A stretch of 64,000 bases of DNA, taken from assembly GCA_963667145.1 (NCBI GenBank), contig OY762943.1, forward strand, positions 1,475,615 through 1,539,614, written 5' to 3'. Shown one piece after another: positions 36,945 to 45,598 of this stretch. Under the pieces are notes generated by a model, which had not been told where the DNA came from, made no database searches, and saw only the letters and a program-made list of their open reading frames with translations. A program made the position numbers and the translations under genes. Position 1 is the first letter of the stretch. The number at the start of each line of letters is the position of its first letter. Source of the DNA: G963667145 sp963667145. GTDB taxonomy: Bacteria; Cloacimonadota; Cloacimonadia; G963667145.

Positions 36945-37813
36945 ATTTTATACCAATCTTCTAGTATAATGTCTTTAGCAACATTTCCTCTTATCCAAAC
37001 CTTAGGAGCTATGACAATTTTATTTTTATTTGGATTTAAATAAGCTCCCCACCAACTAAAACTGCTATTAGCAATAATATTGTGATCACACAAGCTCATT
37101 AATTGCATATCGCGAAACGAGGATTGTTTTTTATTCCAATCTACAAACTTAGCATTCGATAGATTAAAATTAATTCTACACCACTCAATATCATCAGAAA
37201 AAATAATATAAATTGGATTTTTTATTTTTTTTTCAATCATCAATATAGCTCTGTTATAATATTCTAAATTGCATATACCTCCCAAAGAACTATGTTGTGA
37301 ATAGTCTCCTAATCGAACGTGAATTGAAACAGTTCTATCTTTATTGTTTCTAATATATAAGTTCATCTTTAGATTGTTTTTTTCATAAAAAGGAGGAAAT
37401 CTAAAACTACTTTTTATTAACGCTGAAATAGAATCGAAATATTTATAACTTTGCCAATAACCACGATAATATTTATCTTCATTAGCATTGCCAAAGAGAT
37501 TTTTATGAAAATGAAATTGCTGTTCTTTTGACTCAACAATTTCACTTTTTTTTTTAGGCAATAATCTTCTTTTGATTCTACTTAAAAAACTATATCCTGC
37601 TCTGGATAAAGCAGAATTTTCCTTATCATCAGAAAAGCAACAATCAATATCAAAAATTTTTTTTAATTCAAAACCATTATGAAATTCATCATTATCAAAC
37701 CACGAAATGTCAATTTTTACTTTTTCGTTTTCAAATTTATTTCTAAGTGATAAGTAAAAAGCAAATTGGAACATTTGATTGCCTAATCCACTATTAATAT
37801 TTACAATTTTCAC
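36941..37813 (-). CDS. GT11-type alpha-1,2-fucosyltransferase
   Basis: The GT11 signature is present: SGLGNQMFQFAFYLSL at the N-terminus, YYRGYWQSYKYF, SIHVRLGDY (usually HVRRGDY) with the donor-binding arginine, and IANSSFSWWGAYLN near the end. The product would add L-fucose from GDP-fucose. A TTG/ATG-type frame opens at 37828, but the GTG at 37813 follows a GGGGTG site and begins right after the upstream stop, so I prefer it. GDP-fucose could come from fcl at 11303. Confidence 0.88.
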   Translation of the reverse strand: MKIVNINSGLGNQMFQFAFYLSLRNKFENEKVKIDISWFDNDEFHNGFELKKIFDIDCCFSDDKENSALSRAGYSFLSRIKRRLLPKKKSEIVESKEQQFHFHKNLFGNANEDKYYRGYWQSYKYFDSISALIKSSFRFPPFYEKNNLKMNLYIRNNKDRTVSIHVRLGDYSQHSSLGGICNLEYYNRAILMIEKKIKNPIYIIFSDDIEWCRINFNLSNAKFVDWNKKQSSFRDMQLMSLCDHNIIANSSFSWWGAYLNPNKNKIVIAPKVWIRGNVAKDIILEDWYKI

Positions 37814-37814
37814 A

Positions 37815-38972
37815 TTACACCCCGACAATTCCCTTCTGATTATTAATTTTTTTTAATTCAAACGAAAAAGATTTTTTACTAAAATAATATGCAACAAGTA
37901 TAATCATTGCCATAATACCAATTACAGATTCAAGATACGGATTTGTAAGTGAAGATAGAAGCACAGATAAATGCATATAAAAGACAACATTCAAACTATA
38001 ATTCTTCTTATATTTATAAAATATGAAAAAAGGGAAAACCACAAAAAAGAAAATCATAAAAATTATCCCTATAACGCCATAAACTAAAAACCAATAAATA
38101 AGAACATTTTCTAACATAGAATCTACTCTTCCATATATATTAATCGGTGTTCCTAATCCTTTTCCAAAAAGACTTAAATTATTGCATAAATATATAATTT
38201 GATTCCACTTAACATCAATAGAAACACTTTTTTCAACCACAATAATCTCATACAAATCAAATAATTGCTCATAATATAGGATATAAATAGCACTTATAAT
38301 AACAAAGCATCCTAGTCTAATAAATCTATATCTGATAAGCATTACTACAATGTAAGCAAAAAGTATCCCAAAAGACATCGCCGATAACATATTAAAAAGT
38401 AATAATAAATGGATTATTATCTTAAGATATTTTTTTTTATCTTTTATATAAATAAGAAGCAAAGGAAATAAAAAAAGATACACATCAAAAACTCTATATC
38501 TGCCAAATAATATATGAACATTTAAATCAATAACATTTAAAAGATAATTAATAAATCTTGCTTCTCCGAAATTCATATTTAAACTAATTAGAGCAACTAC
38601 AATCAATTTAATTATAAAAATTTTTGACATACTATACAAAAGAGTTTCTAAAGAAATATATTTTAAAATATTGATTAAACCAAAAATAAATATAAAATAC
38701 ATGGCATATTTAGTATTTGTAACTGAATATGTCAAATATGCATCATTAGTTAGTAAAGGGTACAGAATATATAAACCTAAGAAAATATAAAGCATTATGA
38801 CATAAAGAAAACCCTTGATATTATTTAATAAAAGTAAAGATAAAAGACTTGTAGGAATTACAAATAGTCTTGTTATCACAACCAATTCCGATGGAATTAA
38901 GTTACTAAAAATAATAACCGTAAAAGTTGCTAAAAAAATATAATAATATAAACTTCTTAAATTAATTATCAC
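37815..38972 (-). CDS. Wzy-like O-antigen polymerase
   Basis: This very hydrophobic protein of 385 residues has about 11 predicted membrane spans and a larger periplasmic loop with NNLSLFGKGLGTPINIYG, the region that in Wzy/RfaL-type polymerases holds the G-x-G motif. Sequence conservation in this family is low, so the call rests on topology and on its place among glycosyltransferases. An O-antigen ligase is the alternative. Its 3' end overlaps the first codons of the longer fucosyltransferase frame. Confidence 0.7.
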   Translation of the reverse strand: MIINLRSLYYYIFLATFTVIIFSNLIPSELVVITRLFVIPTSLLSLLLLNNIKGFLYVIMLYIFLGLYILYPLLTNDAYLTYSVTNTKYAMYFIFIFGLINILKYISLETLLYSMSKIFIIKLIVVALISLNMNFGEARFINYLLNVIDLNVHILFGRYRVFDVYLFLFPLLLIYIKDKKKYLKIIIHLLLLFNMLSAMSFGILFAYIVVMLIRYRFIRLGCFVIISAIYILYYEQLFDLYEIIVVEKSVSIDVKWNQIIYLCNNLSLFGKGLGTPINIYGRVDSMLENVLIYWFLVYGVIGIIFMIFFFVVFPFFIFYKYKKNYSLNVVFYMHLSVLLSSLTNPYLESVIGIMAMIILVAYYFSKKSFSFELKKINNQKGIVGV

Positions 38973-38991
38973 AAAAAACCTACAATAAATA

Positions 38992-39852
38992 TCATTTTAA
39001 CTTATCTTTAATCAAATTAACATATGAGATCAAATGTTCAACATTTAATCCTAGTAACTTTCTAACCTTTATTTTCAAATTATTTAATTTAATTTCTATT
39101 TTTAAAAATTTGTCGAAACTTAAATTATATTTGTTTAAGTAATAGTGAGTACTATTAAACCATTCATTAAATCGCGAACTCTCTAAAGCCGTTGTATGAC
39201 CCTCCAAATGTATAATTGATTTATTGAAAATTCTTACCTTACAAAACTTAAGTCGCTTCATTAAATCTGGTTCTTCATTACACAAAAACATTTTTTCATC
39301 GAACATTCCTGCTTCCATAAAATCTTTTCTCCTTACAATTAAATCTGCTCCCCATGGAAAAATGAATTTTGAAAACATACCTAATTTTATGACTAAAAAA
39401 TTTATTAATTTTATAGGAAGAAAAAAATAAACAAAATTAAACTCTGGAAAAAAAGCAAAAGAATTATTTATATTACCCTCCTTGCTAAGTAATTTAAATC
39501 CTGCAGCAGTCAATTTTCTACTTTCAAATTTTTTTAAAAGATAACTAAAAATATATTCAATTAATATAGTATCTGGATTTAAGAAAAACAGCAATTCGCC
39601 GTTAGCAACTTCAACTCCTACATTATTACCTTGCCCAAAACCGCCATTTTGGGGATTGTGAATTGCTTTGATATCCAAATCTAAATTTAAACTTTTAATT
39701 AAATTTTTTATTTCAAATTTTGGAGAATTATCCACAATAATGATTTCAAGCTCATCGCCAATATCATTAAATTTTTGAATAGATTGCAGACAATCTACTA
39801 TAACCGCTTGGCTATTGTAAGTAACAATAATTATAGAAAGCCTTTTTTTCAT
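38992..39852 (-). CDS. Family 2 glycosyltransferase
   Basis: The 286-residue protein begins RLSIIIVTYNSQAVIVDCLQSI and continues with IIVDNSPKFE, NGGFGQGNNVGV and LLFFLNPDTIL as metal site, like rhamnosyl- and galactofuranosyl-type GT2 enzymes. LCNEEPDLMKRL later on is the usual ED-x-D acceptor motif with N. The C-terminus is lysine-rich. It overlaps the YfhO fragment by four bases. Confidence 0.85.
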   Translation of the reverse strand: MKKRLSIIIVTYNSQAVIVDCLQSIQKFNDIGDELEIIIVDNSPKFEIKNLIKSLNLDLDIKAIHNPQNGGFGQGNNVGVEVANGELLFFLNPDTILIEYIFSYLLKKFESRKLTAAGFKLLSKEGNINNSFAFFPEFNFVYFFLPIKLINFLVIKLGMFSKFIFPWGADLIVRRKDFMEAGMFDEKMFLCNEEPDLMKRLKFCKVRIFNKSIIHLEGHTTALESSRFNEWFNSTHYYLNKYNLSFDKFLKIEIKLNNLKIKVRKLLGLNVEHLISYVNLIKDKLK

Positions 39853-40481
39853 TTAAGATTACCATAATATTTTTTATTAACTACTCCAAACATAATCAAC
39901 ATAAATAACCCCATGGAAGATAATATTAGAGAAGCATCAATTCCCTTAGGAATATATTTCAAAATTATTTCATGTTCTCCGATATCTATCATAACACCTG
40001 TAAAACCAATATTTGCTCTTACCAATTTCTCCTCTATCCCGTCAATATATAACTTCCAATTGTCATCATATAATATAGGAAAAAACAACATCCCCTTTTC
40101 TTTGATTTTAATAGTTCCTGAAATTAAATCATCATTAAAAGTTTCTATTTTTATACTTTGATAGTCATTATATATCGATGAATCTTTTTTAGATTTAAAA
40201 TAACTAAAATCTATATTTTTTAATACCATCCCCTCGGTTAATTTATCAATGGGGTCAAGCCTTAGTCCTTTTATTTGCAAATTATGAGAAACAAGAAAAG
40301 TATAATTATTCCATCCTTTAACAGTAGAAAACCTTTCAACATAGTTATTATCAAATACACCAATTTCTTTCCCATTACGGAGTATAACTCTTTCTTTTTC
40401 AACCCACCTAATTTCGCCTTTTCCCTCGAATTTTGAATACAAATCAAAACTAAGTTTGAAACTAATCAAATGAGTACTATC
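39849..40481 (-). pseudogene. YfhO-family membrane protein, C-terminal remnant
   Basis: About 210 residues remain of a protein that is normally several hundred longer. LFFPILYDDNWKLYIDG and RANIGFTGVMIDIGEHEI followed by one C-terminal hydrophobic segment match the end of YfhO-like proteins, which assist glycosylation of cell-surface polymers. The N-terminal part is cut by the right end of IS256 copy D; the first codons of the open frame (from a TTG at 40487) come from the IS. The inserted locus therefore lost its upstream genes. Confidence 0.72.
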
Positions 40482-40844
40482 AGTCAAGTCTCATTTGTGG
40501 TGTAAATTCTCTCATGTTTTAATTATTCTTAAAAATTTTCTGCTAACTTAAGTTTTTTCTGTAAGTTGGCTCTTTCTGTTTTTATTATACTCATATAGGT
40601 TCGTCCCTCGATCCAATCCTCATTTTGCTGAACTAAAATTGCTCCAATCAGAAGATTACAACTTTCACAATTAGGAAAAATCCTAATGCTTTTTTCTCGT
40701 CGTCTAATCTCTTCATTCAGTCGTTCTATCGGATTAGTACTTTTAATTTTCGCCCAATGTTGTTCTGGTAAGGCAATAAAATTGCTAACTTCAGGCAGGG
40801 TCTCCTCAAGCCAGTCAAAAAGTCGTTCACTCCCTTTATTTTCA

Positions 40845-42066
40845 TGGAAAGTTCACACTAAAAGTATCCACCCTAAATTGAAGATTTGTAACAGGAAAGT
40901 TTATAAAAAAATGGGGAGATTGCTTAGAACTTTCACGTAAATTGTGAAAAAAAATGGTCAAATCAGCTCGCGAAAGCTCAATCTGACCACTATGAATAAT
41001 TACGAAAGCAATAAGAATTTTATGGATAAAAAGTACAAGGTTTATTACCGAAAAAAGTTGGTAAAGTACGCCAAAGAGACATCCATTTCGGAGGCTGCAC
41101 GTGAATTCAACACCACCAGAAAAACTGTGCGAAAGTGGGTAAAAGCTTATAATTTAAAGGGTGAGGAAGGGTTGAAGAACAAGTCCCGAAAGAATCAACA
41201 TTTTCCGAATCGTATAAATTCTAAAGTGGTTGACGAGATTGTAACGTGCCGAAATAAATCCAAAAACCTGTGGGGTTCTCGAAGAATTATCGATCATCTT
41301 CAGCTGAAGTGCTCGCATTCCACTGTTCACAAAAAGCTGTGTGATGAGGGTTTGATTAAGAAGAAAAGAAGACGATACCAACGCAGAAAAGACCTGAGCT
41401 TGATGCGAAAAAAAGCAAAAGTTTACGAGAAATTTCAGGTTGATATTAAGTATCTGACCGACTTGCCAGAGCTGTTTGAGGGGATTAAATACAAAAATTT
41501 CCCGAAGTATCAAATAACTGCTCGCGACTATAAATCGGGGATGCAGTTCATTGGATTTTGTTACGAAAAAACGAGCGTTAACACAGGGATTTATATCGAC
41601 TATTTGTGCAAAAATTTGGCAAAATGTGGCGTCGATATTTCCAAAGTTGCTTTTCAGACGGACAATGGCACAGAGTTTACGCATGTTAACAAGAAGAAAG
41701 GCGTTACATATTTTGAAAAAATGGTAGCCAAAAATGGTGCGAAGCATTTGCTTATTCCAAAAGCTAGTCCGACTTTTAATTCAGATGTCGAGAGTTGTCA
41801 CCGCTTGATTGAAGATGAGTTTTATAGGATTGAGGATTTTGGGAGTTGCGAGGATTTTCTGTGCAAAACCCACTGCTACACACTGTATTTTAATCATTTC
41901 CGTGGCAATCGAGGACGAGATGGGAAATCGCCAAAACAGATTTTGAGAGAAAATTTTTCAAAGCCTAATTATAAGGTCATAAACATAAATCCCATCATCG
42001 CAGATTTTTATTCGAGAGACATAGAAAAAATTAACAAGGGTGGATACTTTTACTGCATACCGCCCA
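40845..42066 (+). mobile_element. IS481-like element IS-C, copy 2
   Basis: It is 1222 bp, TG...CA ended. Its two flanks do not form a duplication with each other. Its right flank CCATTTTTTACTTTT (42067-42081) is the reverse complement of the right flank of copy 3 (45599-45613), which indicates that copies 2 and 3 have exchanged flanks. Confidence 0.87.
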
Positions 42067-42101
42067 CCATTTTTTACTTTTTAAATTTACACCAACTTTG
42101 A
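40992..42101 (+). CDS. IS481-like transposase (IS-C copy 2)
   Basis: The start is the same MNNYESNKNF as copy 1. The HTH and the D-D-E core (VDIKYL, QTDNGTEF, SDVESCHRLIEDEFY) are intact. The frame leaves the element through GGYFYCIPP and ends 35 bases into the adjoining IS256 left end at TGA 42099. It differs from copy 1 at scattered codons (for instance EIVTCRNKSK for EIRECRNKSK). It is probably still able to make protein. Confidence 0.85.
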   Translation: MNNYESNKNFMDKKYKVYYRKKLVKYAKETSISEAAREFNTTRKTVRKWVKAYNLKGEEGLKNKSRKNQHFPNRINSKVVDEIVTCRNKSKNLWGSRRIIDHLQLKCSHSTVHKKLCDEGLIKKKRRRYQRRKDLSLMRKKAKVYEKFQVDIKYLTDLPELFEGIKYKNFPKYQITARDYKSGMQFIGFCYEKTSVNTGIYIDYLCKNLAKCGVDISKVAFQTDNGTEFTHVNKKKGVTYFEKMVAKNGAKHLLIPKASPTFNSDVESCHRLIEDEFYRIEDFGSCEDFLCKTHCYTLYFNHFRGNRGRDGKSPKQILRENFSKPNYKVININPIIADFYSRDIEKINKGGYFYCIPPTIFYFLNLHQL

Positions 42102-42110
42102 GACGTTATC
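42067..42110 (-). repeat. Loose IS256-family left end (44 bp)
   Basis: The inverted sequence starts GATAACGTCTCAAAGTTGG and ends at AAAAAATGG, where IS-C copy 2 begins. It abuts the truncated N-terminal part of copy D at 42111. It belongs to a different IS256 insertion from the rest of copy D. Confidence 0.8.
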
Positions 42111-43120
42111 AAAAAGCCGTTCACTCCCTTTATTTTCAACATTTGACAACAACTTATTTTTGTGATATTTAAACTCTTCCAAGTTTGCTGATTTCACAAA
42201 ATTGCTACTCAGAGGAGTTAGCCATCCCAAATCTTTCTTCGGAACTTTATCCAACAAATTTCTTTGCCAATGCACAATACATCGCTGCTGAATTTGGCAC
42301 GGAAAGCACTTAGTTAAAGCGGCTTTCAGCCCATCATGGTCATCCCTTATCCACATATTTGTTTCTCTTAAACCTCTGTGTTTTAGGCTCAAAAAGAACT
42401 CTTCCCAAGAACTTTCGGCTTCCTTCAGGTGCATCTCAAATCCCAAAATTTCTCGCTTTCCATCTTCCGTTAAGCCAAGAGCAATCATAATTGCCTGTGG
42501 TCTAACCTGCCATTTTCTCGCACTTTAGTGTAAATGGCATCAATCCAGATGTATTCATATTTTGAAGCCAATTTGCGAGATTTCCACTTGTTAACCTCTT
42601 GTTGAATCGGTTGAACATACCTGCTAACAGTGCTTTTGTCCAAATTTTTTATCCCAAGTCTGTCGAACAATTTTTTCATTTTCCGAGTAGAAACTCCATT
42701 GATGTAAGCCTGCTGAACTATGCTAATCAGCGACCTATCGATTCGCTGGTATTTCTCCATTACGGAAGATGTGAAAGAGCCCTTCCTTATTTTGGGAAAA
42801 TCAATTTCTAATTCGCCTAAACTAGTGGCAAGTTTTCTAGCTCTAAACCCACTTCTATAAGTTGTTCGCTCCCGATTTCTCTCATATTTTTTAGCATTCA
42901 AATATGACTCTAATTCTGCCTGAAACAGTTGATTTACAGCTGTTTTCAAAATTTTTGCTAAATTATTACTCGTTTCGTCCTTGACAAAATTTGTAAATTT
43001 TTCAAGTTTTTTATCATGGTTGTTGGTCATTTTTGCCTCCTCGTGTTAACTTTTTGTAACATGAGAACAAAAGTGACCATTTTTTACTTTTTAAATTTAC
43101 ACCAACTTTGAGACGTTATC

Positions 43121-43309
43121 GATGAATCTTATTTCGAAGCAAAAAGAGTTAAGGGAAAAAGAGGTCGTGGAGCTGGAGGCAAAATAAAAGTTTTTGGATT
43201 GCTTAAGAGAGGCGACAAGATATATACACAAATGGTTGATAATTGTAGTAGAAAGACATTACAAGCGATAATAAAAGAAAGGATAGGAAAAGGCAGTGAA
43301 ATTCTGATA
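43121..43309 (+). pseudogene. IS1595-family transposase, middle fragment
   Basis: The frame reads DESYFEAKRVKGKRGRGAGG and then KVFGLLKRGDKIYTQMVDN and KERIGKGSEILI, the start of the ISXO2-like DDE domain. It continues the fragment that ends at 28727; the codons DES lie in the shared GATGAATC repeat. An IS3-family element cuts it at 43310, so the C-terminal third is absent. Confidence 0.82.
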
Positions 43310-44218
43310 TGCACCCATTTTTTTGGACTTTTTAATTAAGTTTACTAAAATATTGTTCTCGATATTCAATCGGTGACAATCCGTCTAACTTGACAGAAAC
43401 TCGATTAGAATTGTAATAATCAAGAAACTTTTTTAATTTATCAACAAAATCATTAACTGAAGCAAATTTTTCGCCATAAAACATTTCAACTTTCAATCTT
43501 CCGAAAAAACTCTCCATAATGCTGTTATCCAAGCAATTTCCTTTGCGTGACATACTTTGTGTGATGTTATGGGATTTCAATATTTTTTGATAATTATCCA
43601 TTGAATATTGCCAACCTTGGTCTGAATGCAAAATTGGAGTAACATTTATAGGTAATTTTACAAACATTTTTTTTAGCATAGAAATTATTTGCTTAAAATT
43701 AGGCGATTTAGAAATGTCATATGAAATTATTTCCCGACTATACATGTCAAGAATTGGAGACAAATAAACTTTTTGACCTAAAATATTGAATTGCGTTACA
43801 TCCGTGGTCAACTTTTCATAAGGATTTGTAGCAACAAAGTTTCTGTTTATTATATCAGGAGCAACTTTCCCTGTGGCTCCTCTAAAAGAGTTGTATTTTT
43901 TCTTAATTGCTTTACCTTTTATTCCCATATTTTTCATCAACTTAAGTACAGTTTTGTGATTGATTTTTATTCCTTGTTTCCTCAGCATTATCTCTACTCT
44001 TCGATAACCAAGAGCTTTATCATTTTTGTGAATATCTTTAATTTTTTCTTTTATTTTTGAGTATTTGTCAGGTTTGTCTTTTTTATACAAACACCAAAAA
44101 TAGGAGCTCTTAGATATTTCCGCTATTTTCAAAAGTAATTGTAATCGGTATTTATGCCTTAGTCCCGCAATTACTTGGACTTTTTCGCAGTTTTTGAGCT
44201 GTTTTTCTTCAAGACTAA
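43310..44218 (-). mobile_element. IS3-family element remnant (orfB end)
   Basis: The left boundary TGCACCCATTTTTTTGGAC at 43310 is a plausible IS3-type terminal repeat. The element contains orfB but not orfA, having been cut at 44218 by the left end of an IS256 copy. It had inserted into the IS1595 gene before that. Confidence 0.8.
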
Positions 44219-44231
44219 GATAACGTCTCAA
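43332..44231 (-). CDS. IS3-family transposase OrfB, N-terminally truncated
   Basis: The rve domain is complete: LTTDVTQFNILGQKVYLSP, LHSDQGWQYSM and NCLDNSIMESFFGRLK hold the D, D and E, and the end YYNSNRVSVKLDGLSPIEYR is typical of IS150-type OrfB. The first residues of the open frame (from a TTG at 44231) belong to the IS256 left end, so the native N-terminus and orfA with its frameshift site are lost. It is probably inactive. Confidence 0.85.
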   Translation of the reverse strand: MRRYLSLEEKQLKNCEKVQVIAGLRHKYRLQLLLKIAEISKSSYFWCLYKKDKPDKYSKIKEKIKDIHKNDKALGYRRVEIMLRKQGIKINHKTVLKLMKNMGIKGKAIKKKYNSFRGATGKVAPDIINRNFVATNPYEKLTTDVTQFNILGQKVYLSPILDMYSREIISYDISKSPNFKQIISMLKKMFVKLPINVTPILHSDQGWQYSMDNYQKILKSHNITQSMSRKGNCLDNSIMESFFGRLKVEMFYGEKFASVNDFVDKLKKFLDYYNSNRVSVKLDGLSPIEYREQYFSKLN

Positions 44232-44377
44232 AGTTGGTGTAAATTTAAAAAGTAAAAAATGGTCACTTTTGTTCTCATGTTACAAAAAGTTAACACGAGG
44301 AGGCAAAAATGACCAACAATCATGACAAAAAACTTGAAGAATTTACAAATTTTGTCAAGAACGAAATGAGTAATAAT
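44219..44377 (+). mobile_element. IS256-family element, fragment E1
   Basis: It comprises the left end GATAACGTCTCAAAG plus the first 23 codons of the transposase (ATG at 44309). IS-C copy 3 cuts it. The last 131 bases recur, with two mismatches, at 45599-45729 on the other side of the IS-C copy. Confidence 0.85.
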
Positions 44378-45451
44378 TGGGCGGTATGCAGTAAAAGTAT
44401 CCACCCTTGTTAATTTTTTCTACGTCTCTCGAATAAAAATCTGCAATGATGGGATTTATGTTCATGACCTTATAATTAGGCTTTGAAAAATTTTCTTTCA
44501 AAATCTGTTTTGGCGATTTCCCATCTCGTCCTCGATTGCCACGGAAATGATTAAAATACAGCGTGTAGCAGTGGGTTTTGCACAGAAAATCCTCGCAACT
44601 CCCAAAATCCTCAATCCTGTAAAACTCATCTTCAATCAAGCGATGACAACTCTCGACATCTGAATTAAAAGTCGGACTAGCTTTTGGAATAAGCAAATGC
44701 TTCGCACCATTTTTGGCTACCATTTTTTCAAAATATGTAACGCCTTTCTTCTTGTTAACATGCGTAAACTCTGTGCCATTGTCCGTTTGAAAAGCAACTT
44801 TGGAAATATCGACGCCACATTCTGCCAAATTTTTGCACAAATAGTCGATATAAATCCCTGTGTTAACGCTCGTTTTTTCGTAACAAAATCCAATGAACGG
44901 CATCCCCGATTTATAGTCGCGAGCAGTTATTTGATACTTCGGGAAATTTTTGTATTTAATCCCCTCAAACAGCTCAGGTAAGTCGGTCAAGTATTTAATA
45001 TCAACCTGAAATTTCTCGTAAGTTTTCGCTTTTTTCCGCATCAAACTCAGGTCTTTTCTCCGTTGGTATCTTCGCTTTTTTTCTTAATCAAACCTTCGTC
45101 GCACAGCTTTTTGTGAACAGTGGAATGCGAGCAATTCAGCTGAAGATGGTCAATAATTCGTCGTGAACCCCACAGGTTTTTGGATTTATTTCGGCACTCT
45201 CTAATTTCGTCAACCACTTTAGAATTTATACGATTCGGGAAATATTGATTTTTTCGGGACTTGTTATTCAACCCCTCCTCTCCCTTTAAATTATAGGACT
45301 TTACCCACTTTCTCACAGTTTTTCTAGTGGTATTGAACTCACGTGCAGCCTCCGAAATGGATGTCTCTTTGGCGTACTTTACCAACTTTTTTCGGTAATA
45401 AACCTTGTACTTTTTATCCATAAAATTCTTATTGCTTTCGTAATTATTCAT
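44355..45451 (-). pseudogene. IS481-like transposase (IS-C copy 3), frameshifted
   Basis: It reads 134 residues from 45451 and then shifts frame at an A-run near 45080 (seven As where copy 1 has eight). The remaining 229 residues, with the D-D-E core, lie in a second frame ending in the flanking IS256 DNA at 44355. A slippery-run rescue is conceivable but copies 1 and 2 need none. Confidence 0.82.
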
Positions 45452-45598
45452 AGTGGTCAGATTGAGCTTTCACGAGCTGATTTGACCATTTTTTTTCACA
45501 ATTTACGTGAAAGTTCTAAGCAATCTCCCCATTTTTTTATAAACTTTCCTGTTACAAATCGTCAATTTAGGGTGGATACTTTTAGTGTGAACTTTCCA
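44378..45598 (-). mobile_element. IS481-like element IS-C, copy 3
   Basis: It is 1221 bp in reverse orientation. In its own orientation its 5' flank is CCATTTTTTACTTTT and its 3' flank ATTATTACTC, which do not match; the 5' flank matches the 3' flank of copy 2. It is embedded between two overlapping IS256 fragments. Confidence 0.86.

Larger units (their letters stand above)
40482..43120 (-). mobile_element. IS256-family element, copy D, rearranged and interrupted
   Basis: The right-end repeat AGTCAAGTCTC is at 40482 and the left end finishes at 43120 (inverted GATAACGTCTC). Three pieces are seen: the C-terminal transposase part (40482-40844), IS-C copy 2 plus a loose 44-bp left end (40845-42110), and the N-terminal part (42111-43120). 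The N-terminal part also has a one-base deletion near 42513. A stretch of about 28 bp (CGTTCACTCCCTTTATTTTC is its core) occurs on both sides of the interruption with one mismatch. The 43121 flank GATGAATC pairs with 28720. Confidence 0.85.

Noticed and set aside
45040..45085. Programmed frameshift in IS-C copy 3 at the A-run
   Set aside because: Copies 1 and 2 encode the full transposase in one frame, so the seven-A version is more simply a deletion.
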